Source: Candidatus Deferrimicrobiaceae bacterium (lineage in GTDB: Bacteria > Desulfobacterota > Deferrimicrobia > Deferrimicrobiales > Deferrimicrobiaceae). From it: a stretch of DNA of 64,000 bases. Location: NCBI GenBank assembly GCA_036504035.1, contig DASXVV010000004.1, positions 29,884-93,883 on the forward strand, in the 5' to 3' direction. Each line of letters begins with the position of its first letter. Within the stretch, counting starts at the first letter, position 1. Positions 8,756-17,108 of this stretch are shown here, in pieces. The position numbers were made by a program, and so were the translations under genes. The notes under the pieces were generated by a model. That model worked only from the letters and a program-made list of their open reading frames with translations, ran no database searches and was not told the origin of the DNA.

Positions 8756-8996
8756 CGTCGGGTGGTTGCCGCGTGCCGAAATCGGTCGGCCCGGGCGCCA
8801 CTGGGAAGATGGTGAGAATCCATCGCTGCCCCGCAACTGTAACCGGCGACGAAATCCACACCGCTCCGCATCGAAGATTTTCACGAGGAGCGAGCCACCG
8901 GGCGCCATGCCGCTCCGGGAAGGCGTGGAAAGTAGGCCGCGACCCTGCAATCTTTGCGGGGCCGCCGAAACCGGAAGCCAGGAGACCGGCCCGACG
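8756..8996 (+). ncRNA. Cobalamin riboswitch 1 (upstream of btuFCD)
   Basis: The conserved aptamer elements appear in order: CACTGGGAAGATGGTGAGAA (8799-8818), CCCCGCAACTGT (8829-8840), GACGAAATCC, GAGCCACC, GGGAAGGC, and the B12 box AGCCAGGAGACC (8976-8987). A P1 helix can form between CGTCGGG (8756-8762) and CCCGACG (8990-8996). Such RNAs bind adenosyl- or methylcobalamin and switch off downstream genes. An intrinsic terminator follows at 9084-9125, so control is probably by transcription termination. The peripheral region between 8860 and 8900 is somewhat expanded. Confidence 0.93.
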
Positions 8997-9083
8997 CGGA
9001 GTTTTCCCGAGCTACCTTTCGTGGGAGAAGGGTCGGGAAACGCAGGGCGCGTCGCCATCGTTCGCATCGCCTGCTTTGTGATC

Positions 9084-9126
9084 CCCCCTCCTTTTCCCCG
9101 TCGGGAACCAGGGCGGGGGTTTTTCG
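9084..9126 (+). terminator. Riboswitch expression-platform terminator
   Basis: A two-part stem pairs CCCCC at 9084-9088 with GGGGG at 9115-9119 and TTCCC at 9094-9098 with GGGAA at 9103-9107. TTTTT follows at 9120-9124. It lies about 90 nt past the aptamer and directly before the btuF start. The G-run could also act as a Shine-Dalgarno for the TTG at 9128, so closing this hairpin would block translation as well. Confidence 0.75.
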
Positions 9127-9127
9127 T

Positions 9128-10114
9128 TTGAAGGCATCGTCAATCCATCGCGGAAGCAGGGACCGGATCCGGCGCACGGTGCTCGCGCTCCGGTTACCGC
9201 TGGTTCTCCTGCCGCTGCTCCTCGCGCTGTTCTCCCTGCAATCGGACGCGTTCTATCCCGTCCGTTCCCGCACCGACCCGTTTCCCCTGGCCATGAAAGA
9301 CGCCCGGGGCGCTGTTGTCCGCCTCCCGGCCGCGCCGCGCCGCGTCGTGTCGATCGCGCCCAGCTTGACCGAGATCGTCTTCCTGCTCGGGAAATCGTCG
9401 TCGTTGGTCGGCACGACCCGCTACTGCAACTTCCCGCCCGCCGCGGCGAAACTGCCGAAGGTGGGCGGCATCTCCGACCCCGACGTGGAGCGGATCGTGG
9501 CCGCATCTCCGGATCTCGTGCTTTGCACCACGGACGGCAACCCGAAAGACAAGGTCGAAGCGATAGAGGGTTTGCACATCCCGGCCTACTGCGTCGCCCC
9601 GCAGAACCTCGAAGGGATCTTCGACACGGTCGAGCGCGTCGGCGCGCTGCTGGGCGTTCCCGCGGAAGGAAAGCGGCAGGCGACGCTCCTGCGCCGCCGC
9701 GCCGGGCGGGCGAGCCGCCCGGGATCGAGGACGTCGCCGCGAGTGCTGTTCGTGGTCTCCACCAGCCCCGTCATCGCGGCCGGCGGCGGCACGTTCATGG
9801 ACGAGCTGATCCGCGTCTCGGGGGGCGTCAACGCGGCGGGCGGTTTCGCGACCCGGTACCCGCGCCTATCGACGGAAGACCTGCTTTCCGCCGCGCCCGA
9901 CCTGATCCTCGTCGCGTCGATGGTCGGCGTCGATCGCTTTTCGCCCGAGGTGACGCGCTGGAAGCAGGTGCCCGCGTTCCGGGACGGGGCGGTCGACTAC
10001 GTCGACGGCGATATCGTCACGCGGCCGGGCCCGCGGATGGTCGACGCGCTCGAGACGGTCTCGCGCCGCCTCGACCGCTGGCGGGCCGCGCATACGCCCG
10101 GGAGGAGGCGCTGA
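9128..10114 (+). CDS. btuF: Cobalamin ABC transporter substrate-binding protein (BtuF-like)
   Basis: This periplasmic helical-backbone binding protein presents vitamin B12 to BtuCD. It has an N-terminal hydrophobic signal/anchor (rich in Leu, roughly residues 18-38 from the TTG at 9128) followed by the BtuF core 'RRVVSIAPSLTEIVFLLG', 'LVGTTRYCNFP' and 'VGGISDPDVERIVAASPDLV'. The start is uncertain: TTG 9128 has GGGGG at about the right distance but sits right against the terminator, while GTG 9179 would give a shorter signal. No lipobox Cys is seen. It is the first gene after riboswitch 1 and overlaps btuC (TGATG). Confidence 0.88.
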   Translation: MKASSIHRGSRDRIRRTVLALRLPLVLLPLLLALFSLQSDAFYPVRSRTDPFPLAMKDARGAVVRLPAAPRRVVSIAPSLTEIVFLLGKSSSLVGTTRYCNFPPAAAKLPKVGGISDPDVERIVAASPDLVLCTTDGNPKDKVEAIEGLHIPAYCVAPQNLEGIFDTVERVGALLGVPAEGKRQATLLRRRAGRASRPGSRTSPRVLFVVSTSPVIAAGGGTFMDELIRVSGGVNAAGGFATRYPRLSTEDLLSAAPDLILVASMVGVDRFSPEVTRWKQVPAFRDGAVDYVDGDIVTRPGPRMVDALETVSRRLDRWRAAHTPGRRR

Positions 10115-11097
10115 TGCGGCCGGTCGTCGTCTACCCGCTGCTGGGCGCGGCGTTCGCCGGCGCGATGGCGCTGTCGGTCGCGACCGGCTCGACCCATATC
10201 GCGCCCGCCGACGTCCTCGGGGCGCTGGCCGGAGGCGGCGCCGACACCGCCGCGCGGGTCGTGCGCGAGCTGCGGCTCCCGCGGGCGCTTCTGGGCGCCA
10301 TGGTGGGGGGCGCGCTCTCCGTCTCCGGCGTCGCGTTCCAGGCGTTGCTGCGCAACCCGCTGGCCGACCCGTACATTCTGGGCGTCTCGGGCGGCGCCGC
10401 GGTCGGGGCGCTGCTCGCCTCGCTGTTCGTCACATCGGCGTTCCTGCCGCTGCCCGCCTGCGCCTTTCTGGGGGCGGCGCTCGCCGCGACGGCGGTCTTC
10501 CTGCTGGCGCGCCGCGGTGGCGGCGTATCGCGCGAGCGGCTCGTCCTCATGGGCGTCGTGGTCGGCGCCTTCCTCAACGCGCTCATCATGATGATGGTGA
10601 CGATGGCGCCGCCGGGCCGGATCCCCGGGGCGATCTACTGGCTGATGGGCGACCTTGGGCAGGGGACGCTCTCGCGTGTCGGCCTGCTCGCGCCTTACGT
10701 CGCGGTTGGCCTTATCGTGCTGCTGCTGCTTTCGCGCGGTCTTGACCTGCTGCTGCTTGGCGACGAGGCCGCGTTCCAGGCAGGGCTGCCCGTCGAGCGG
10801 ATCAAGACGGTGCTCTACCTCACTGCATCGCTTTTGGCGGGCTCCGTCGTCGCGGTCTCGGGGCTGATCGGTTTCATCGGCCTGATCGTCCCGCACGGGG
10901 CGCGGGCGCTGGTCGGCTCGTCGCACCGGCGGCTCCTGCCTGCCGCGCTGCTGCTGGGCGCCGCATTCCTGCTGGTCGCCGACGTCGCCGCGCGCACGCT
11001 GTCGCCCTCGGGGGAGCTGCCGGTGGGGGCGGTCACCGCGCTGGTCGGCGCCCCGTTCTTCCTTGTGCTGCTGCGACGGAAGGGGACCGGCGCATGA
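10114..11097 (+). CDS. btuC: Cobalamin ABC transporter permease (BtuC/FecCD family)
   Basis: This 327-residue protein has about ten hydrophobic helices. It contains the FecCD landmarks 'LRLPRALLGAMVGGALSVSG', 'AFQALLRNPLADPYILGVSGGA' (split), 'GLIGFIGLIVPHGARALVG' and 'SPSGELPVGAVTALVGAPFF'. It forms the inner-membrane channel that moves the ligand delivered by the binding protein. The family also covers siderophore and haem transporters; B12 is chosen because of the riboswitches and the BtuF and BtuB neighbours. It overlaps btuF and btuD. Confidence 0.9.
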   Translation: MRPVVVYPLLGAAFAGAMALSVATGSTHIAPADVLGALAGGGADTAARVVRELRLPRALLGAMVGGALSVSGVAFQALLRNPLADPYILGVSGGAAVGALLASLFVTSAFLPLPACAFLGAALAATAVFLLARRGGGVSRERLVLMGVVVGAFLNALIMMMVTMAPPGRIPGAIYWLMGDLGQGTLSRVGLLAPYVAVGLIVLLLLSRGLDLLLLGDEAAFQAGLPVERIKTVLYLTASLLAGSVVAVSGLIGFIGLIVPHGARALVGSSHRRLLPAALLLGAAFLLVADVAARTLSPSGELPVGAVTALVGAPFFLVLLRRKGTGA

Positions 11098-11900
11098 GCG
11101 GGCCGGCGCTGTCGGCGCGCGCCGTGTCGTTTCGATACGGCGGCCGGGCGGTACTGTCGGATGTCTCCTTCGCGATGACGGCGGGAGAGGTCGTCATCCT
11201 GCTCGGCCCCAACGGGGCGGGGAAAAGCACGCTGCTGCGGCTGCTCTCCGGGACGCTGTCGCCCGCCTCGGGCGAGATCGCGCTGTTCGGGCGCGCGCCG
11301 GCCGATTACTCCCGTCGGGAGATGGCGCGGCGCCTGTCGGTCGTCGGCCAGGACCCGCCGGTCGATTTCCCGATGTCGGTCGCGGAATACGTGGCGCTCG
11401 GCCGTTACCCGCATCTCGGCCTGTTCGGCGGCGAGGGCGTCGGCGACCGGGAAAAGGTTTCGCAGGCGCTTTCGGCCTCCGGATTGTCCGACCTCGCAGG
11501 GCGGCCCCTGTCGGCGCTGTCGGCGGGCGAGCGGCAACGCGCCGCAGTCGCCCGGGCGATCGCGCAGGACGCCCGGGTCATGCTGTTCGACGAGCCGACC
11601 GCGTTCCTCGACATCCGCCACCGGGTGCTGTTCCACGAGATCGTCGAGCGGCTCGCGGGCGAAGGCGGTATCGGTGCGCTGGTCGCATCGCACGACCTCT
11701 CGCTTTCGGCCGAGTACGGCGACCGGATCGTGCTTTTGGCCGGGGGCGCCGTGATGGCCGACGGCAGGCCCGAGGACGTGCTGACGCCCGAAAACGTTTA
11801 CGCGGCGTACGGCGTCGAGGTCGTGTGCGACCGGAACCCGGCGACGGGCGCAGTCCGCATCACGCCGGTCCGGCGCAGCCGGGCAAGGCAGGACGGGTAG
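11094..11900 (+). CDS. btuD: Cobalamin ABC transporter ATPase (BtuD-like)
   Basis: This 268-residue ATP-binding subunit has Walker A GPNGAGKST (residues 38-46), Q-loop 'VGQDPPV', signature 'LSAGERQR', Walker B 'ARVMLFDEP' and switch His in 'LVASHDLSL'. All catalytic residues expected for the FecE/BtuD family are present. The start ATG overlaps the btuC stop (ATGA). Its product powers BtuC-mediated uptake. The region after its stop holds the second riboswitch, so btuB can be regulated separately from read-through. Confidence 0.92.
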   Translation: MSGPALSARAVSFRYGGRAVLSDVSFAMTAGEVVILLGPNGAGKSTLLRLLSGTLSPASGEIALFGRAPADYSRREMARRLSVVGQDPPVDFPMSVAEYVALGRYPHLGLFGGEGVGDREKVSQALSASGLSDLAGRPLSALSAGERQRAAVARAIAQDARVMLFDEPTAFLDIRHRVLFHEIVERLAGEGGIGALVASHDLSLSAEYGDRIVLLAGGAVMADGRPEDVLTPENVYAAYGVEVVCDRNPATGAVRITPVRRSRARQDG

Positions 11901-11933
11901 GAACAGGAAGCAGGCAGGAAGGAAGCACCACGA

Positions 11934-12109
11934 GGGCGGAAGCCGGGGAAGGCCGTGAGAGGCGGCCGCTGCCCCCGCAACCGTAACGGGAACGAACACC
12001 GCGGCAGGCCCGCCACGCGCAGGCCGAAACCACTGGGAGGAGAGCTCCCGGGAAGGCGCGGCAAGTAGGCAAGGAAACGATGCCCGGAGCCGGTAGATCC
12101 GGACCGCCC
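11934..12109 (+). ncRNA. Cobalamin riboswitch 2 (upstream of btuB)
   Basis: A second aptamer lies between btuD and btuB. It has GGGGAAGGCCGTGAGA (11945-11960), CCCCCGCAACCGTAACGGGA, ACGAACACC, CCACTGGGAGG, GGGAAGGC (12050-12057) and a divergent B12 box AGCCGGTAGATCC (consensus AGCCAGGAGACC). P1 can form between GGGCGG (11934-11939) and CCGCCC (12104-12109). No intrinsic terminator follows. The btuB SD GAGGAGG lies about 25 nt downstream, next to a CCCC run at 12120-12123, so translational control is more likely here. The box differences are unusual but compatible with the fold. Confidence 0.88.
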
Positions 12110-12143
12110 CATTACATTCCCCTTTCGAGGGCGAGGAGGAGCA

Positions 12144-14096
12144 ATGAATCACGGAATCGGAAACAGGGCGCCGGGCATCCTGCGGTGGGCGGCGGCAAGC
12201 GGCGTGGCCGTCGCGATGCTGCTGGCGGGCACGGGTCCGGCCGCATGGGCTGACGACGAAACGGTGACGACGATCGACCCGGTCCAGGTGACGGCGACGC
12301 GCATCCCGAAGAAGGTGAGCGAGCAGGCGTCGTCGGTCAGCGTGGTGACGCGCGAGGAGATCGAGCTGGGCAACCAGCCGCTGGTCGGCGATGCCATGCA
12401 GGGCCTTCCCGGCGTCGAGGTACGGCGGAAGGGGACGCCCGGCAACCAGGAAGACATCAAGATCCGCGGCGGTTCGGGCAAGAATACGCTCGTCCTGATC
12501 GACGGCTTCCCGGTCAACAGCCCGACGTTCGGTGCCTTCGATATCGGCTCGCTGCCGGCGGACGCCTTCGAACGGGTCGAGGTGATGCGGGGGGCGCAGG
12601 GCGCGCTGTACGGGTCCAGCGCCATGAGCGGCGTCGTGAATTTCGTTCCCCGGAAGGGGGACGAGGGGCGCGAGGGGGGCGGGGGGATTTCCGGCGGCAG
12701 CTACAACTCCCTCAAATGGAACGGTTACGGGCAGGGGGGCGACGCCGACCGGAACTTTCATCTCGGTCTTTCCGGCTTCAACAGCGACGGGCAGTTCCGG
12801 AACGACGACGTCCGGTCGGTGTCGTTCCTTGGCACCGGCGAGACCACGGTCGGCCAACGGAACCGGCTGCACGCCATCGTTCTCTCGACCGACACGAACA
12901 AGGGGATCGCGATCGACGGGACGCAGCCGCTCGACATCAACCACCTCCAGGACCGCCGCAGCTTCCTGGCCGGGTTGCGCTGGGAGACGCAGCTGTCGAA
13001 GGTCCTCTCGATCACCGCGTACGGAAGCCAGTTCGACGAGTTCTTCCACGAGAAGGACCCGGTCGACCCCGGGGAGGTGTCGCCCTGGGGTGGTCCCCCC
13101 TTCGCCTTCGAAGAGACCACCAAGACCCGGAAGCAGTCCGGCGGGCTGACGGGGCACCTGGCGGCGGGACCGTATTCCGACACCTTCCTCGGCGCCGAAT
13201 ATGCCAAGGACCGCGCGGGCGATTCCACCTTTTCCAATTTCGGCGACAGCGTGAAGGGCGACGCGACGATCAACCGGTCCGTCTACCTGCAGGAGGAGCT
13301 CCACTTCGCGAAGCGGGCCGGGCTGAGCGCAGGCGCACGGCTCGACAAGAACAGCGAGGCGGGCACCCAGTTCAACCCGAAGGCGGCGGCGTACTGCAAC
13401 CTCGACGCGATCGGCACCCGGCTTCGGGCCGGCGTGGGGCGGGGATTCCGCACGCCCGGTTTCATGGACAAGGACGTGACGTTCGGTGGAAACCCGGATC
13501 TCAAGCCGGAGACGACGGTCTCGCATGAGGCGGGGATCGACGTCCGCCTTCCGGGAAGGCTCGGCCAGCTCTCGGCGACCTGGTTCTACCAGAACTTCCA
13601 CGGTCGGTTCCAGACCGGGCCGGCCTCGGCCGCGCACCCGTTCGGGCAGCTCGAGAACATCGGCCGGTCGTATGCGCGGGGGATCGAGACGTCGGTCGCA
13701 TTGCGCCCGATGAAGGAGATCGAGGCGACGCTCGGCTATACGCTCACCGATTCGTGGGACTCGACCAACCAGGTCCGGCTGCAGGGGATTCCAAGGCATC
13801 GCGGGACCGCTTCGCTGCTCCTGCGCCCGATCGACCCGTGGGAGACCCGGATCGACTGGCAGGCCGAGAGCAACATGCTCGACTTCGGGCCGGCCGACCT
13901 GGTTCCCACGGTGCGCGGCGGCTATGCCCGGGTCGACCTTTCCACCCGTTACACCTGGACCGTGGCGAACGCGGCGATCCGGGAAGTGGCGCTGACGGGG
14001 GAGGTGCGCGACCTGACGAACCGGCAGTTCGAGGAGCGGCGGAACTACCCGGTGACCGGGACCACCTTCATGGTGGGGACCCAGATCCGGATGTAG
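12144..14096 (+). CDS. btuB: TonB-dependent outer-membrane receptor (BtuB-like, cobalamin)
   Basis: This 650-residue beta-barrel receptor has a signal peptide (about residues 1-38, ending near AWAD), then a TonB box-like stretch 'TIDPVQVTATRIPKKVSE' and a plug domain ('MQGLPGVEVRRKG', 'IKIRGGSGKNTLVLIDGFPV', 'ERVEVMRGAQGALYGSSAMSG'). A long barrel ends in an aromatic-poor terminal strand 'TFMVGTQIRM'. It imports its ligand across the outer membrane using TonB energy. The cobalamin riboswitch immediately upstream and btuFCD before it make B12 the likely substrate. The ATG has a strong SD, AGGAGGAGC. Confidence 0.93.
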   Translation: MNHGIGNRAPGILRWAAASGVAVAMLLAGTGPAAWADDETVTTIDPVQVTATRIPKKVSEQASSVSVVTREEIELGNQPLVGDAMQGLPGVEVRRKGTPGNQEDIKIRGGSGKNTLVLIDGFPVNSPTFGAFDIGSLPADAFERVEVMRGAQGALYGSSAMSGVVNFVPRKGDEGREGGGGISGGSYNSLKWNGYGQGGDADRNFHLGLSGFNSDGQFRNDDVRSVSFLGTGETTVGQRNRLHAIVLSTDTNKGIAIDGTQPLDINHLQDRRSFLAGLRWETQLSKVLSITAYGSQFDEFFHEKDPVDPGEVSPWGGPPFAFEETTKTRKQSGGLTGHLAAGPYSDTFLGAEYAKDRAGDSTFSNFGDSVKGDATINRSVYLQEELHFAKRAGLSAGARLDKNSEAGTQFNPKAAAYCNLDAIGTRLRAGVGRGFRTPGFMDKDVTFGGNPDLKPETTVSHEAGIDVRLPGRLGQLSATWFYQNFHGRFQTGPASAAHPFGQLENIGRSYARGIETSVALRPMKEIEATLGYTLTDSWDSTNQVRLQGIPRHRGTASLLLRPIDPWETRIDWQAESNMLDFGPADLVPTVRGGYARVDLSTRYTWTVANAAIREVALTGEVRDLTNRQFEERRNYPVTGTTFMVGTQIRM

Positions 14097-14103
14097 GGAA
14101 AAA

Positions 14104-14132
14104 CCCGGGGGTGGCGCACCGCCGCCCCCGGG
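14104..14132 (+). other. Strong stem-loop between btuB and tonB
   Basis: CCCGGGGGTGGC (14104-14115) pairs with GCCGCCCCCGGG (14121-14132) around a 5-nt loop with one G-T wobble. No T-run follows on the plus strand, though A5 precedes it. It may stabilise or attenuate the btuB transcript and is not a classical terminator in this direction. Confidence 0.5.
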
Positions 14133-14177
14133 GAATCATCCAAAACAGATCGGCGACGAAAAGGAAACGATCGGGGC

Positions 14178-15116
14178 ATGGACAGCGGGAACACAGGGGT
14201 TATCGGTCGGACCGGGGCGTTTCCCTCGGCCGGGGCGAAGGCGGGGGGGCAAAAGGCGCTTGCGGCGTCACCGATTCGGCGCGCCCTGGGGTTATCGGCC
14301 TTGGCGCACCTGCTGGCCGTCGGCGGGTTTCTCGTCGTCGCCGCTGCGGGTCCTCGCGCGCCCGCGTTCGTCGAGGTGTCGCTGGTCGCGCCGCCCCGGG
14401 AGACCCTGCTGCCGGCGGCCGTTTCCGGGGGCGCCGGCAACCGGTCGCCGCACGCGGCATCCGCCCGACCGGCACCCCGCCCCGCCACGGATCCGGGTCG
14501 GGCACAGGGCCGATTGCAAGGGAGGGCGTTGCCGGCGTCTGGTCTGCCTGCCCAAATCTCGCCGGCAGCCGCACCCGTTCAATCGCCCGCGCCGCCGCTG
14601 ACGGCGCCCTCGCGGCCGACGACATCCGGCGCGGCCGCACACCCGGCATTGCCGTCCGTCGCCGGAGGCATCCCGGGGGGCATCGGCATCCCGGACGGCG
14701 GTGTACGCCTGTCCGGTCCTGCGCCGACGGGGTCCGCATCGGGCGCCGGCCGCGAAGGCGCCGGCTTCGCTTCACCGGGCTACGCCGGCCGCAGCGGGTC
14801 CGGCGTTTCGGGCTCCGGCGCCCTTTCCGGGGACGGGACGGGTCATGTCCCGCCCGCCCCACGCGCCCTGCGCGACCGGATCCAGTCGCGCGTCGCTTAC
14901 CCGGCTGAGTCGATCCGCCGGGAGGAGGAGGGCGAAGTGCTGCTGCGCGTGCTCGTCGGGCGCGAAGGCGATCCCCGAGAGATCCGTGTCGTCCGGAGCA
15001 GCGGCGTCCGTCGTCTCGACGAGGCCGCAAGGCGGGGCGTCGGCGGCGCTGCCCCGTTGCCCTCATCGCCCGGCTGGTACGAAGTCCCCGTCCGCTTCTC
15101 CCTGCGCATCGACTGA
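14178..15116 (+). CDS. TonB-family energy transducer
   Basis: This 312-residue protein has a cytoplasmic start, one membrane helix at about residues 35-58 and a very long Pro/Ala/Gly/Ser-rich periplasmic spacer (about 75-225). The C-terminal domain carries the TonB signature ('IQSRVAYPAESIRREEEGEV', 'VGREGDPREIRVVRSSGVRR', 'LDEAARRGV'). It couples proton motive force from ExbB/ExbD to outer-membrane receptors. It follows btuB by 81 nt, so it is probably a dedicated TonB for B12 uptake. No exbBD genes are in the window. Confidence 0.88.
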   Translation: MDSGNTGVIGRTGAFPSAGAKAGGQKALAASPIRRALGLSALAHLLAVGGFLVVAAAGPRAPAFVEVSLVAPPRETLLPAAVSGGAGNRSPHAASARPAPRPATDPGRAQGRLQGRALPASGLPAQISPAAAPVQSPAPPLTAPSRPTTSGAAAHPALPSVAGGIPGGIGIPDGGVRLSGPAPTGSASGAGREGAGFASPGYAGRSGSGVSGSGALSGDGTGHVPPAPRALRDRIQSRVAYPAESIRREEEGEVLLRVLVGREGDPREIRVVRSSGVRRLDEAARRGVGGAAPLPSSPGWYEVPVRFSLRID

Positions 15117-15138
15117 TCCCACCCTGACGGGCTATAAT
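15109..15138 (+). promoter_or_regulatory. Promoter with perfect TATAAT before the methyltransferase gene
   Basis: TCGACT at 15109-15114 (4/6) and a consensus TATAAT at 15133-15138 are separated by 18 bp. Predicted initiation near 15145 would fall only about 3 nt before the ATG at 15148, implying a leaderless transcript or a later start codon. Confidence 0.5.
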
Positions 15139-15147
15139 CCGTTCACT

Positions 15148-16086
15148 ATGCGAAGACAGTACATCGAAGTCCCCGTATCCATCCGTTGTCGCGGCCTGTC
15201 CGCCAAGTACATGCGCCTCAAGGGGAACATCCTGGGGCCGCTCTACTGGCTCGCGGCGCTCCTGGCCGGCGGCCCGGGACTCGCGTTCCACCTGAAGTGC
15301 TCCTGGCTGGGGCTCGTCGCGTTCGTCACCCGGTGCATGAAGCGCGGCAGCTACAACCTGATGTTCTTCCCGATGGATTCGACGCGCTATTTCGAGTTCG
15401 ACGAGGGGTGGAAACGACTCGGCCGCCTGCCGTTCAGGCGATATCTCGATGTTTCCTCCCCCCGCCTCCTGCCCTTCATGCTCCTGCGGGCAAACCGGCA
15501 GGCCACGGCCGAGTTCATCAATCCCGATCCGAACGACATCCGCGATACGGAGAAGTTCTTCAACGAATTCGGCATCGCCGGGCGCTGCAGATTCAACGGC
15601 TGCACGATCGCCCAGGCCGACTTCGAGCCTGCCTCGTTCGATCTGGTCACGTGCATCTCGGTCCTCGAGCACATCCCCTCCGACCGCGAGGCGGTCGAGC
15701 AGATGTGGTCGCTTCTCGCGCCCGGGGGAAGGCTCGTCCTGACCGTGCCGTGCATGAAGCTGCCGCTCGAGCAATACATCAGCCACAACCAGTACGGCGT
15801 CCTGGGCGCCGACAGCGAAGGGTACACCTTCTGGCAGCGCTTCTACGACGGCGAACTGCTCGAGAAGAACGTCTTCTCGGTCACCGGCCGGCCGGAGCAC
15901 GCCGTCTTCTTCGGGGAGAAGAGCTACGGGCTCTTCTTCCGGAACGCGACGATGAAACGGTTGTTCGGCGCCCGGTACCCGTTCTGGCGGGAACCCTGGA
16001 TGATGGCGACCGAATACCGTTATTTCCAGACCATCGGGGAGATGCCCGGCGAAGGCGTCGCCTATCTCGAGTTCGTCAAGAAATGA
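15148..16086 (+). CDS. Class I SAM-dependent methyltransferase
   Basis: This 312-residue protein has an N-terminal region with two hydrophobic stretches (about residues 28-60). Its methyltransferase-11-like core is degenerate around motif I but has clear post-motifs: 'FDLVTCISVLEHIPSDREAV', 'LAPGGRLVLTVPCM'. Such DUF268/Methyltransf_11 proteins often act on surface glycans or lipids. It overlaps a family 2 glycosyltransferase gene by ATGA, supporting a cell-envelope carbohydrate role; the substrate is unknown. No SD is visible before ATG 15148. An internal ATG at 15211 is an alternative start if the transcript begins near 15145. Confidence 0.75.
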   Translation: MRRQYIEVPVSIRCRGLSAKYMRLKGNILGPLYWLAALLAGGPGLAFHLKCSWLGLVAFVTRCMKRGSYNLMFFPMDSTRYFEFDEGWKRLGRLPFRRYLDVSSPRLLPFMLLRANRQATAEFINPDPNDIRDTEKFFNEFGIAGRCRFNGCTIAQADFEPASFDLVTCISVLEHIPSDREAVEQMWSLLAPGGRLVLTVPCMKLPLEQYISHNQYGVLGADSEGYTFWQRFYDGELLEKNVFSVTGRPEHAVFFGEKSYGLFFRNATMKRLFGARYPFWREPWMMATEYRYFQTIGEMPGEGVAYLEFVKK

Positions 16087-17093
16087 CCGCGCCGCGCCTT
16101 TCGATCTGCATCGCGACCTATAACCGGGCCGCGTTCATCGGGGAGACGCTCGACAGCATCCTCTGCCAGATCACCGACGAAGTGGAAATCGTCGTCGTCG
16201 ACGGCGCCTCGACCGACGACACCCGGGAGGTCGTCGAGCGCCATGGCGCCGGCTATCCCGGCCTGCGCTACATCCGTCTTCCTCAAAAGGGGGGGGTCGA
16301 CCAGGATTTCTGCAAGGCCGTCGAGCTGGCCCGCGGCGAATACTGCTGGCTGTTCTCCGACGACGATCTGTTCAAGACGGGCGCGCTGGCGCGGGTGCTG
16401 GCGGAGCTTGCGGGCGATCCCAGCCTCCTGATCGTCAACGCCGACGTCATGAACCGCGACTTCACCTTCGACATCCAGCCGTCCATGCTCGAAAACGCGG
16501 TCGACGAGCGTTATCCGCCCGGCGATCTCGAAGGGCTGTTTTCCAGGATCGTCCCCAGCATCTCGTTCATCGGGTGCGTCGTGATCCGACGTTCGGTCTG
16601 GATGGCGCGCGAGCATGCCCGTTACTTCGGCACCGAATTCATCCATGTCGGCGTCATCTTCCAGGAGCCGCTTCCCGGGACGGCGCGCGTCCTCGCGAAG
16701 CCTCTGGTCACGATCCGTTACGGGAACGCCCAGTGGTCGACCCGCTCGTTCGAGATCTGGATGCAGAAATGGCCGCGCGTGATCTGGTCGCTCGAGCGGA
16801 TCTCCGACGCGGCCAAGCGGAAGCGCGTGAAGCCCGAGCCGTGGCGGCGGCTTTCGACGCTCCGCCTCTACCGGGCGCTGGGCTCCTACTCGCCCGAGGC
16901 GTACGAAAGGATCATCGCGCCCAGCGGCGCGTCCCGCCTCTGGAAATTGGCGGCCTATGCGATCGCCCGCCTGCCGCAGCCCGCCTGGAACGCCTGCATG
17001 CTCTGGTACCTGAAGACGTTCAAGAACAAGCCCAGCAAGAAGATGACGATCTACGACCTCTCGCTCAGCCGGGAAAGCCTCCTCCGGAAGTAG
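16083..17093 (+). CDS. Family 2 glycosyltransferase
   Basis: This 336-residue GT-A enzyme has 'LSICIATYNRAAFIGETLDS' at the N-terminus, nucleotide-sugar contact 'VVVDGASTDDT' and the metal-binding motif 'WLFSDDDLF' (DXD). The C-terminal half lacks GT-A hallmarks but has a conserved Arg/Trp-rich tail. The overall layout resembles abequosyl/rhamnosyl-type transferases of O-antigen loci. It is translationally coupled to the preceding methyltransferase and ends 16 bp before the convergent parC gene. Donor and acceptor cannot be told from sequence. Confidence 0.82.
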   Translation: MTAPRLSICIATYNRAAFIGETLDSILCQITDEVEIVVVDGASTDDTREVVERHGAGYPGLRYIRLPQKGGVDQDFCKAVELARGEYCWLFSDDDLFKTGALARVLAELAGDPSLLIVNADVMNRDFTFDIQPSMLENAVDERYPPGDLEGLFSRIVPSISFIGCVVIRRSVWMAREHARYFGTEFIHVGVIFQEPLPGTARVLAKPLVTIRYGNAQWSTRSFEIWMQKWPRVIWSLERISDAAKRKRVKPEPWRRLSTLRLYRALGSYSPEAYERIIAPSGASRLWKLAAYAIARLPQPAWNACMLWYLKTFKNKPSKKMTIYDLSLSRESLLRK

Positions 17094-17108
17094 CCGGGGC
17101 TTGTTGCT

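Noticed and set aside
10815..13799. A 994-codon open frame antisense to btuC, btuD and btuB
   Set aside because: It crosses a riboswitch and two real genes in reverse; product is Arg/Pro/His-rich as expected for a high-GC shadow.
14104..14132. Stem-loop after btuB as a rho-independent terminator
   Set aside because: It has no T-run on the plus strand and the next gene in the same locus follows closely.
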